NCBI RefSeq assembly: GCF_014217855.1
Contig: NZ_CP059059.1
Coordinates: 930,001 to 994,000 of the forward strand
DNA from: Synechococcus sp. HK01-R
Lineage (GTDB): Bacteria > Cyanobacteriota > Cyanobacteriia > PCC-6307 > Cyanobiaceae
Direction: 5' to 3'
Length of the DNA stretch: 64,000 nucleotides
Part shown: piece after piece, positions 1 through 7,679 of the stretch
How the letters are laid out: each line of letters begins with the position of its first letter
Numbering within the stretch: the first letter of the stretch is position 1
Program-made: the position numbers and the translations under genes
The notes under the pieces: model-generated
What the model saw: the letters and a program-made list of their open reading frames with translations, nothing else
Told to the model about the DNA's origin: nothing
Database searches by the model: none

Positions 1-978
1 CAGCGGGTGATTCAGCTCCCTGTAACTGCTGAATCGGTGGCCGCCAGCCAACCGCTGCTCAGCGTGATCGGTGCCGGCAACTACGCCAGCCGGATACTCA
101 TCCCAGCTTTTGCGAAGGTCGGCGGGCGCTTTCACACCCTGGCCGCTTCCTCCGGAATCGGCCCGGTGCATGTGGGCCGCAAATTCGGCTTCTACCAAGC
201 AAGCACAGATATTGCAGCTCTACTTGCCGATCCCATTGCCAACAGCGTGGTGATTGCCACCCGCCACGACAGTCATGCTTCTCTAGTACAACTGGCTCTC
301 GATGCTGGCAAGCACGTGTTTGTGGAGAAGCCGCTCTGTCTTACGGCTGATGAGCTCTCTGCGGTCGAAGCCGCTCACTCAGGCAATGCGTTGCTGATGG
401 TGGGCTTCAATCGCCGCTTTGCTCCCCTTTTGATCGAGCTTCAGCAGCATTTGTCCCGCCTCAGTGGCCCCAAGGCTTTCGTTTACACCTGCAATGCCGG
501 CGCCCTTCCCGGCGACCATTGGACTCAAGATCCAGCTGCAGGAGGTGGGCGGCTGCTGGGCGAGGCTTGCCATTTCGTAGACCTGCTGCGCTTTTTGGCA
601 GCTAGCCCCATCGAAGACCTGCAGTTGATCAACGCCGCTGATTGCAAACCCTGCCCCGACACCTTCTCGATGCAGCTCCGTTTCGCTGACGGATCGATTG
701 GCACCGTGCACTACTTCGCCAACGGCAGCAAGGCCTTCCCCAAGGAGAGACTCGAAGTGTTTGCTGATGGCAAGGTGCTGCAGCTCGACAACTTCCGCAA
801 ACTCAAGGCTTGGGGCATCCTTGGCTTGCGAACCCGCCGACTCCTGTCGCAAGACAAAGGCCAGGAGGCCTGTTGTAAGGCTTTTCTTAAAGCGATTGAA
901 ACTGGTGGCTCACCGCCGATTCCAGTTGAAGAGATCTTTGAAGTGCAGCGATGGCTGCTGCGGGCGGTGAACCGATGA
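1..978 (+). CDS. Gfo/Idh/MocA-type NAD(P)-dependent oxidoreductase, 5' end outside window
   Basis: The frame is open from the first base, so the gene very probably begins upstream. The visible part has a Rossmann motif (VIGAGNYASR, about residue 20 counting from the GTG at 7) and the family's EKP motif (E107-K-P) that positions the cofactor and catalytic lysine, followed by the alpha/beta substrate domain. Because it sits directly before a UDP-sugar dehydrogenase and a heparinase-like gene, it may be the C-terminal half of a bi-domain (zinc alcohol dehydrogenase plus Gfo/Idh) oxidoreductase, a type I associate with such clusters; that is inference. Its stop overlaps the next start (ATGA at 975-978), so the two are co-transcribed. 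Substrate unknown, presumably a sugar or sugar nucleotide. Confidence 0.85.
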   Translation, partial: QRVIQLPVTAESVAASQPLLSVIGAGNYASRILIPAFAKVGGRFHTLAASSGIGPVHVGRKFGFYQASTDIAALLADPIANSVVIATRHDSHASLVQLALDAGKHVFVEKPLCLTADELSAVEAAHSGNALLMVGFNRRFAPLLIELQQHLSRLSGPKAFVYTCNAGALPGDHWTQDPAAGGGRLLGEACHFVDLLRFLAASPIEDLQLINAADCKPCPDTFSMQLRFADGSIGTVHYFANGSKAFPKERLEVFADGKVLQLDNFRKLKAWGILGLRTRRLLSQDKGQEACCKAFLKAIETGGSPPIPVEEIFEVQRWLLRAVNR

Positions 979-2189
979 CGACGTGCTGCATCCTCGGCCT
1001 CGGCTACATCGGATTGCCCACAGCTGCCGTGCTTGCCCGCGCCGGCCATCGCGTGATCGGCGTTGATGTGAACGCTCAGGTGGTCGCCACCGTGAACCAG
1101 GGCCATATTCATATTGTGGAGCCCGATCTTGATCAGGCCGTGGCCGACGCAGTGGCCTGCGGTGCTCTCAGCGCCCAGCTCACCCCGGCCACTGCGGATG
1201 TGTTCCTGATCGCCGTGCCCACCCCATTCCGCAGTGGTGTGGATGGCATCCCCCAACCCAACATCGACTATGTGCTGACCGCAGCCCGCGCGATTGCACC
1301 GGTGCTGCAGCCCGGCGATCTGGTGCTGCTCGAATCCACCTCGCCAGTGGGTACCACCGAGCAGGTCGCCCAGGTGATCGCAGAGCTTTCTGGGGTGAAT
1401 CCCGATCAGCTGCACATCGCTTACTGTCCCGAGCGGGTGTTGCCTGGCCGGATCCTGAAGGAATTGGTTGGCAACGATCGTGTGATCGGTGGACTCACCC
1501 CCGCCGCGGCAGAAGCCGGCAAGGCCTTTTATGCCACCTTCTGCCAGGGCGATTTACTCACCACCACCGCTCGGACAGCTGAGCTAGTGAAGCTCACCGA
1601 AAACAGCTTTCGCGATGTCAACATCGCCTTCGCCAATGAGCTCTCGCTGGTGTGTGATCGACTTGGCATCAAAGTGCGCGAGCTGATCCGCCTCGCCAAT
1701 CACCACCCCCGTGTGAATGTGCTGCAACCCGGCTGCGGTGTGGGTGGCCATTGCATCGCCGTCGATCCCTGGTTCATTGCTGCAGAAGCTCCCGACTGCA
1801 CTCCCCTGATCCAAACGGCCCGCCGCGTGAACGACGGAAAGAGCCGCTGGGTGATTGAGCAGGTTCAGGCTCGTGCTGAGGCCTTGGAAGACCAGCTTGG
1901 CCGACCTGCCCGCATCGGCTGCTTGGGCCTGGCCTTCAAGCCTAATGTGGATGACCTGCGTGAGTCCCCCGCTCTGCACATCACCACTGAGCTGTTGGTG
2001 GCCGGCCTGGATGTGCTCGCCTGCGAACCCAACCTGCACGACCACCCCACCATCAAGCTCCATAGCCTCGAGCAGGTGCTCGCCGACGCAGATCTGCTTG
2101 TTTTCCTCGTGTCCCATAGTCCCTTCCGCAACCTGAATCTCGCTGGCCGCACCGTGTTTGACCTCTGCGGCGTGACTGAGCAGGCGTGA
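975..2189 (+). CDS. wecC: UDP-N-acetylmannosamine dehydrogenase-like nucleotide sugar dehydrogenase
   Basis: It is a UDP-sugar 6-dehydrogenase of the UDP-Glc/GDP-Man dehydrogenase superfamily, oxidising a UDP-hexose(amine) to its uronic acid with two NAD+. The N-terminal Rossmann motif GLGYIGLPTAAVLA begins within ten residues of the start. The catalytic cysteine is C260 in a GVGGHCIAVDPWF block, and the C-terminal UDP-binding domain has LGLAFKPNVDDLRESP. I chose ATG at 975 over an upstream ATG at 951 because it gives the normal family N-terminus and an ATGA overlap with the previous stop. The WecC/WbpA subtype is assigned by overall similarity; exact substrate (ManNAc or GlcNAc) is not provable here. 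The next gene begins in its stop codon. Confidence 0.88.
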   Translation: MTTCCILGLGYIGLPTAAVLARAGHRVIGVDVNAQVVATVNQGHIHIVEPDLDQAVADAVACGALSAQLTPATADVFLIAVPTPFRSGVDGIPQPNIDYVLTAARAIAPVLQPGDLVLLESTSPVGTTEQVAQVIAELSGVNPDQLHIAYCPERVLPGRILKELVGNDRVIGGLTPAAAEAGKAFYATFCQGDLLTTTARTAELVKLTENSFRDVNIAFANELSLVCDRLGIKVRELIRLANHHPRVNVLQPGCGVGGHCIAVDPWFIAAEAPDCTPLIQTARRVNDGKSRWVIEQVQARAEALEDQLGRPARIGCLGLAFKPNVDDLRESPALHITTELLVAGLDVLACEPNLHDHPTIKLHSLEQVLADADLLVFLVSHSPFRNLNLAGRTVFDLCGVTEQA

Positions 2190-4123
2190 AGGTTCTCTCC
2201 CAGCTCCGCACCAGCAAGCAGCTGGGCTGGCGTAATTGTGCGGCAGTTGCCGTTCATCGAGTAGCGCTGCAGGCTGGCCTCTACGAGCGCCAGTTTCCCA
2301 TAAGGCCGTGCCCCATCCCTGAGCCTCTTAACGGCCAGCCCCAACCGGCTCCGTTATCTGCCGATGGCTGTCTTGCTGCGGCCGATGCTCTGCTGGCAGG
2401 CACGGCCACCTGGTTCAGCCATGAGAGCCATGCCGCTGGCTCTCCGCCCGATTGGTTCCTCGATCCCGCCTCGGGTCAGCGCTTTCCGGGTGGCGCGCAG
2501 CATTGGAGTCGCTGCCGGCCCTTTGCCGGCGCCGACATCAAGCGCTGTTGGGAGCTATCCCGCTGGGGCTGGGCGCCGCTGCTGATCCGCGCCTGGCGCT
2601 TTAGCGGCGACCACTGTTACCGCGATGCTCTTAACAGTTGGTGCCAGAGCTGGTGCCATGCCCACCCAGTGAATAGCGGCAGCAACTGGCTCTGCGGCCA
2701 GGAGGTTTCCATGCGCCTGCTCCATGCCCTGCAGGCCTGGCAGCTTGCTGATGCCCCCGCCCAGCTGCCTGATCCCAGTCCCCAGCGGGCGGCTTTTGTG
2801 GCAGCGCATCTGCAGCGCATCGCCACCACCGAGCGCTACGCGCAAGCGCAAGACAACAACCATTGGACCTCAGAATCCGCAGCCCTGTTCATCGGCGGCA
2901 GTTGGCTCGCCGCTTCCGCCAGCGCCCATGCCCCGGCTGGCCGTCGCTGGGCCGCTGATGGCCTCCGCGCCCTGGAGCGCAGCGTGGCTCGGCTGGTGAT
3001 GCCCGATGGCTCTTTTGCGCAGCACTCGCTCACTTATCACCGCCTGCTGCTCGACACCCTCGCCCAGGTGGAGCTCTGGCGTCGTTGGCTCGATCTGCCT
3101 CGCTTCTCGGGGCGCTTTCAGGAGCGCTGCCGTAAGGCCACCCATTGGTTTGCTGCGCTGCTGGATCCCTGCAGCGGTGATGGCCCCAACCTCGGCAGTA
3201 ACGACGGTGCCTTTTGCTACCAGCTGCACAGCCAGCCCTACCGCGATTTCCGGCCCACCCTGCAGCTGGCCTCGGTGCTGTTGACAGGTCAGCCTGCCTT
3301 GGCGCCGGGCCCCTGGGATGAGCCGCTCCACTGGCTTGGGCTGATCAGTCCGACAGCAGAGGGGCTCGAGGATGCATCACCTCAAGCGCCGGAGACCGCT
3401 TTGCCCAAGCCCCCACCAGCAGTTGAGCTTTTTGCCGATGGCGGCTATGGTCTGCTGCGTCCCAGCAGCACCAGCTGGGCTTTGCTTCGTTTGCCTGTCT
3501 ACCGTTTCCGGCCGGCCCATGCCGATCCTCTGCATCTGGATCTCTGGCACCAGGGCGTGAACCTGCTGCGCGATGGCGGCAGCTACGGCTACAATGCCGA
3601 TGCTGTCGACCTGGCCTACTTCCCAGGCATCTCCAGCCACAACTCCGTGCAGTTCGATGGCGTCGAGCCCATGCCCCGCCTTGGTCGCTTCCTCTGGGGC
3701 AACTGGCTTCAGCTGGAATCACCGCCGCAGGTGGAGACGGGCAAAGCCATCTCGTCGATTACAGCGGCCTACCGCTGCCCCCACGGCCGCCATCAGCGCC
3801 GGGTAGAGGCCGATTCCAGTCGACTGCTCTGGACGATCATCGACCACTGCGCCGCGTTTAGTGATCGTCTGGTGCTGCGCTGGCGCCTCTGCCCCGCCGA
3901 TTGGCAGCTGTGTATTGATGGTGCATCAGCTCAGCTTTTCAGCTTCTATGCCCAGATCAGCGTGGAGTGCAATCAGCCGATAAAGCGACTGGAACTTGTG
4001 GAGGGCTGGGAGTCGCATTTCTATGCACAGAAAACACACCTTCCGGTGTTGGAACTTGAAGTGGCTGCTGCATCAACCCCCGTTTTGATCACCACCTACA
4101 TCGCCCTACCACCGCAGCCGTGA
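2186..4123 (+). CDS. Heparinase II/III family / alginate lyase-like protein
   Basis: A 645-residue protein with the two-part layout of heparinase II/III-like polysaccharide lyases: an alpha-helical toroid rich in W, H and R (about residues 70-350, with a NNHWTSE block) and a C-terminal beta-rich Hepar_II_III domain (about 410-640, with HADPLHLDLW and GISSHNSVQFDG blocks). Family members cleave uronic-acid-containing glycans by beta-elimination. Inside biosynthetic clusters that contain a uronic-acid-forming dehydrogenase they are thought to trim or release the polymer. There is no obvious N-terminal signal peptide from the GTG start, which is odd for a secreted lyase; the start is fixed by a GTGA overlap with the preceding stop. 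The next gene also starts through a GTGA overlap. Confidence 0.8.
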   Translation: MKVLSQLRTSKQLGWRNCAAVAVHRVALQAGLYERQFPIRPCPIPEPLNGQPQPAPLSADGCLAAADALLAGTATWFSHESHAAGSPPDWFLDPASGQRFPGGAQHWSRCRPFAGADIKRCWELSRWGWAPLLIRAWRFSGDHCYRDALNSWCQSWCHAHPVNSGSNWLCGQEVSMRLLHALQAWQLADAPAQLPDPSPQRAAFVAAHLQRIATTERYAQAQDNNHWTSESAALFIGGSWLAASASAHAPAGRRWAADGLRALERSVARLVMPDGSFAQHSLTYHRLLLDTLAQVELWRRWLDLPRFSGRFQERCRKATHWFAALLDPCSGDGPNLGSNDGAFCYQLHSQPYRDFRPTLQLASVLLTGQPALAPGPWDEPLHWLGLISPTAEGLEDASPQAPETALPKPPPAVELFADGGYGLLRPSSTSWALLRLPVYRFRPAHADPLHLDLWHQGVNLLRDGGSYGYNADAVDLAYFPGISSHNSVQFDGVEPMPRLGRFLWGNWLQLESPPQVETGKAISSITAAYRCPHGRHQRRVEADSSRLLWTIIDHCAAFSDRLVLRWRLCPADWQLCIDGASAQLFSFYAQISVECNQPIKRLELVEGWESHFYAQKTHLPVLELEVAAASTPVLITTYIALPPQP

Positions 4124-5433
4124 AGGTTCTCTATTACCACCAGTACTTCTCTACGCCTGCGGGTTCCAACGGGACCCGTTCTTATGAATTTGCACGCGAT
4201 CTCGTACGTCATGGTCATCAGGTCACCATGGTTTGTTTGCGGACAGACCGTTCAGTGACTGGCCTGACAGGGGATAGCCGTAATGGTCGCCGCCATGGCT
4301 TTGTCGATGGCATCGAGGTGATCGAGTTCGATTTGCCTTACACCAATCACGCTGGCCTGTTGGAACGCGCCCTGGTGTTTCTGCGCTACAGCTGGCAAAG
4401 CCTGCTGCTGGCGCTGGGCTCCGATGCCGATCTGATCTTCGCCACCACCACCCCGCTCACAGCGGGCATTCCTGGAATCGCCACCCGCTGGTTGCGGGGG
4501 ATTCCCTTCGTGTTTGAGGTGCGCGATCTTTGGCCCGAGCTGCCCCGTGCCATGGGGGTGGTGCGTAATCCTCTAGTGCTCCGAGCTCTCTCCGTTCTGG
4601 AGTGGTGCAGTTATCACTCGGCAGATGCCTGCATTGGCCTGGCCCCCGGCATCTGTGAGGGCATTGCCGATCGGGGCATCCCCCCCAGCCGCATAACCAG
4701 CATTCCCAATGCCTGTGATCTTGAGTTATTTCAACCGCTTGACTCACACCAGTTTAAGCAGCCAGAGCTAATCCGCGACTTGGTTTCATCCATACCAGCA
4801 GGATCTTTTGTTGCGGCCTTTACGGGCACTCATGGTCTGGCCAATGGCCTTGATGCAATCCTCGATGCAGCCACCGAATTGCAGCTGAGAGGACGCCATG
4901 ACATTCGACTACTCTTCATCGGCGATGGCCGTTGCAAGCCCTTACTCGAGCAGCGTACGCAGGCTGAAGGCTTAGTCAACTGTAATTTCATGTCGCCGAT
5001 TCCCAAATTCCAACTGGCCCAGATCTTGAGGCAGTCGGTGCATGTGGGTCTAATGGTGCTTGAAGATGTACCGGCCTTTTATCGTGGCACCTCACCTAAC
5101 AAGTTTTTTGACTACCTCGCATGCGGATTGCCAGTTGTGAACAATTACCCTGGCTGGTTGGCCGAACTCATTGATGAATATCAATTAGGGATTACAGTTC
5201 CTCCACGGAATCCTATAGCCTTTGCAGAATCTTTGATAAGTTTAGCGGATTATCCAGATCGGCGAGAGTTTATGGCTGCCAACGCGCGCCGCCTCGCTGA
5301 ATCCCATTTCTCTCGTGCGGTGTTGGCTGGTCAGTGGCGTCACGTTTTGACTTCTATAGCAGTTCGCAATAGTCGGCGAACTAGGAGTCACCCGCTCATA
5401 GGCTTGCGCAAAGTACTCCAAAGACGCTTCTAG
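4120..5433 (+). CDS. GT4 family glycosyltransferase, WbuB-like
   Basis: A GT-B fold retaining glycosyltransferase of about 437 residues. The N-terminal domain starts with KVLYYHQYFSTPAGSNGTRSYE, typical of WbuB-type enzymes that extend a lipid-linked amino sugar, and contains FEVRDLWPELP. The C-terminal donor domain has GTHGLANGLDAI and a GTSPNKFFDYLACGLPVV block, the usual EX7E-like nucleotide-sugar binding region. Acts at the cytoplasmic face of the inner membrane. It ends the rigidly overlapping four-gene operon; base composition becomes more AT-rich towards its 3' end, at the border of the AT-rich insert that follows. Donor and acceptor are unknown. Confidence 0.87.
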   Translation: MKVLYYHQYFSTPAGSNGTRSYEFARDLVRHGHQVTMVCLRTDRSVTGLTGDSRNGRRHGFVDGIEVIEFDLPYTNHAGLLERALVFLRYSWQSLLLALGSDADLIFATTTPLTAGIPGIATRWLRGIPFVFEVRDLWPELPRAMGVVRNPLVLRALSVLEWCSYHSADACIGLAPGICEGIADRGIPPSRITSIPNACDLELFQPLDSHQFKQPELIRDLVSSIPAGSFVAAFTGTHGLANGLDAILDAATELQLRGRHDIRLLFIGDGRCKPLLEQRTQAEGLVNCNFMSPIPKFQLAQILRQSVHVGLMVLEDVPAFYRGTSPNKFFDYLACGLPVVNNYPGWLAELIDEYQLGITVPPRNPIAFAESLISLADYPDRREFMAANARRLAESHFSRAVLAGQWRHVLTSIAVRNSRRTRSHPLIGLRKVLQRRF

Positions 5434-5589
5434 ATGTGTATTCTCACTAGGCTATTCTGCTGTCAAAGAGATGTGAGGTCGTCATCTTCCGGGTTTTACC
5501 TCCGACCCACAGACTCCAGACCCCATGCATATCTACTCGAAGGATTCGGTTGGCGCCCTGGTGGAGACGTTGTGGCCAGCCCTCATACA

Positions 5590-5748
5590 TCACCAACTGT
5601 ATCTGCATGCCTACACGATGGCTGGGAGGCTGAATTCAATCTGGTCCGCTTCCTTTGGAGGTACTTTCATGTAAGGCCACATAGCTCTATAGGAGTCAAA
5701 ACTCCCCAAGAGGTTCATGCTGAAACTGACCCTGTTCTTCTCGCTTAA
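5590..5748 (+). pseudogene. Integrase/transposase C-terminal remnant
   Basis: The last ~45 codons before the TAA at 5746 read like the tail of an rve-type (IS3-like) transposase: a short aromatic segment, then RPHSSIGVKTPQEV, which matches the common RPHSSLG-x-TPAE signature. The frame continues upstream to 5434 but that part does not look like transposase and no catalytic DDE core is left. It sits exactly between the GC-rich operon and the AT-rich genes, so it may mark the edge of an insertion. The call rests on one motif. Confidence 0.5.
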
Positions 5749-5869
5749 ACAAACGTTATCATGGGACAGAATTGTTCAACAAAAGCTTCCTACGCCACTC
5801 CTCTCATTTCCTCCCCTTGTTCGTTTGATTGCATTTCGATACATCCTCTAAAACACGACTTGCAGCTCA

Positions 5870-6793
5870 ATGAATAAGCCATCAATTGCTGTTGTTATTC
5901 CTACGCACGGTCGGTTGCATCAGACGAGAAAACTTGTTTCTTCAATCTTGTTTCAGACAATTCAACCTGCTCATGTGATTATATCTGATTCGAAGGGCGA
6001 TCCTCTTCTTAGCGAATATATTCGTAGTCTTAATTCACTGTCTTGCTCGATTGTCTTTCACTATCTTCCTCTGTCATCAGATAATTTTTGGACTGGCGCT
6101 GTTCGTCAATCTTTGATTGACCTTGTAAGTCTTTCTTCGCCTTTTGATTGTTTCTGCATCATGAATAACGATGTTGTGTTAAAGACGCGGGAAACATTCT
6201 CTGCTTTATCGCATTACTGTTGTGATTATCAAATTGTTGTCTCCCCTATCAATCTACTTGTGAAGACACAACAAGTTATTTATTCTGGAGCTCGTTCTGT
6301 TTTCCCACCCTTTGCGCTTTTTTATCCTCCATTCGTCGGCTCAGACTACTCTGTAATCTCAAACCTTTCAAACGTTCTTCAACCGATGGATGTCTTAGGT
6401 TTTCAATGCACTTTTGTGCCCGCTGAGGCTATTTATAGAAATATTTTGCCGGATGATATTAATCTTCCGCATTACCACGCTGATGGTGAATGGTGTCTTC
6501 GTCTTCATCGATTTGGTTATCCATCATTTACTTGCCTTTCGGTTTGTGTTGATCATGATAATACTTCGACGGGACCTGGTAATAACTTTTCCACTTCTAG
6601 CATGAATCCATATCTTTACTTCAAATTATTATTTGACATACGATCGCCTAGGCATCTGTTGAGTCGTTACAAATTTCACTGTTGTATTCTCCCTTTCTAT
6701 TTTATTCCATTAGCGATTATCTCCGATTTGCTTAGGTTTTTTCTATCCTACATACTCTTGATTCGTTTTCAGCTTTTCTCTTCTAATGATTAA
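5870..6793 (+). CDS. Glycosyltransferase family 2 protein
   Basis: A 307-residue GT-A fold transferase. The N-terminus IAVVIPTHGRLHQTRKLVSSIL is a canonical GT2 start. The metal-binding acidic motif appears as CIMNNDVVL (about residue 105; N-N-D rather than D-x-D), and an HADGEWCLRLHRFGY block lies at about residue 205, like the ED-x-D/W acceptor region. The last ~45 residues are strongly hydrophobic and may anchor it in the membrane. Codon use is clearly AT-rich compared with the upstream operon. It overlaps the following methyltransferase by 8 bp, giving a GT2-methyltransferase-amidotransferase transcription unit. Probable role: adding a sugar to the surface glycan. Confidence 0.83.
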   Translation: MNKPSIAVVIPTHGRLHQTRKLVSSILFQTIQPAHVIISDSKGDPLLSEYIRSLNSLSCSIVFHYLPLSSDNFWTGAVRQSLIDLVSLSSPFDCFCIMNNDVVLKTRETFSALSHYCCDYQIVVSPINLLVKTQQVIYSGARSVFPPFALFYPPFVGSDYSVISNLSNVLQPMDVLGFQCTFVPAEAIYRNILPDDINLPHYHADGEWCLRLHRFGYPSFTCLSVCVDHDNTSTGPGNNFSTSSMNPYLYFKLLFDIRSPRHLLSRYKFHCCILPFYFIPLAIISDLLRFFLSYILLIRFQLFSSND

Positions 6794-7676
6794 GTACGAC
6801 AATCATCAGTCAGAATGGGATCGAGTTCTCAGCGATCCGCATCGCGCTGCGGTCGGTGAGAGTTGGATGCATTCTGATACCCTAGATTCTTTTGCGCACA
6901 ATCGTCAACGTTCTCCCTTCCTTAAGCTTCTAAACTTTTTCAATTCTCCCAGCCTTCTAACCTTGGGAGATGGTCGTTATGGAAACGATGCTGCTTATTT
7001 TTATCATAAGGGTTTTAATGTTCATGCAACCGATATTTCTGATACCTTACTCTCTATTGGGAATTCAAGGGGGTTTATAGGTGATTTTTCCGTGCAAAAT
7101 GCGGAGTCAATTGGTTTTGCGGACCAGTCTTTTGACTTTATATTTGTCAAGGAAGCTCTTCATCATTGCCCGCGGCCTTTTCTGGCTATATCTGAAATGC
7201 TACGTTGTGCAAAGGTTGGTGTTTTCATTTCTGAGCCAAATGATTTGTTTGCTTCCATGTCACCATTTCTCCGAGCCCTCCTATTTTTGTATCGCTGTTT
7301 GAAATCTAAGCCTTACCCGCGCCATGCTCATGAGCCTGTTGGCAACTATATGTATTCTATATCGTATCGGGATATAGAAAAAGCTTGTATGGGCTTGCAT
7401 TATCATCACCTGGCTTTCTATCCGCTTAACACGACATATTCACCAGGATATGAATTTATTCGCATGAGTGATACTTCCTTAAGGTCTAGGTGTATTATTT
7501 TTCTTTTCAAGGCAAAGCTCTTCTTTTTGGATTTTCTTGTTCGGTTTCGGTTTATGCCTCCGTTGATTACCTGCGCTTTTATTTTTAAGGTTGAACCTCC
7601 TTCTCAATTGGTTATTCAAATGCAACGATATGGCTGGGTCTTCCCACAATTGCCTAAAAACCCTTATATTAACTGA
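6786..7676 (+). CDS. Class I SAM-dependent methyltransferase
   Basis: A 296-residue Methyltransf_11-type protein. The SAM-binding motif I region is degenerate (LLTLGDGRYGNDAAYF around residues 56-72), followed by a motif II acidic residue (HATDIS) and the motif IV region QSFDFIFVKEALHHC, which is typical of small-molecule methyltransferases. It starts inside the end of the GT2 gene (8 bp overlap) and is followed after 3 bp by the AsnB-like gene, so it should act on the same glycan or its nucleotide-sugar precursor. AT-rich like its neighbours, consistent with transfer as a block. Whether it methylates O, N or a carboxylate cannot be seen. Confidence 0.82.
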   Translation: MIKYDNHQSEWDRVLSDPHRAAVGESWMHSDTLDSFAHNRQRSPFLKLLNFFNSPSLLTLGDGRYGNDAAYFYHKGFNVHATDISDTLLSIGNSRGFIGDFSVQNAESIGFADQSFDFIFVKEALHHCPRPFLAISEMLRCAKVGVFISEPNDLFASMSPFLRALLFLYRCLKSKPYPRHAHEPVGNYMYSISYRDIEKACMGLHYHHLAFYPLNTTYSPGYEFIRMSDTSLRSRCIIFLFKAKLFFLDFLVRFRFMPPLITCAFIFKVEPPSQLVIQMQRYGWVFPQLPKNPYIN

Positions 7677-7679
7677 GTC

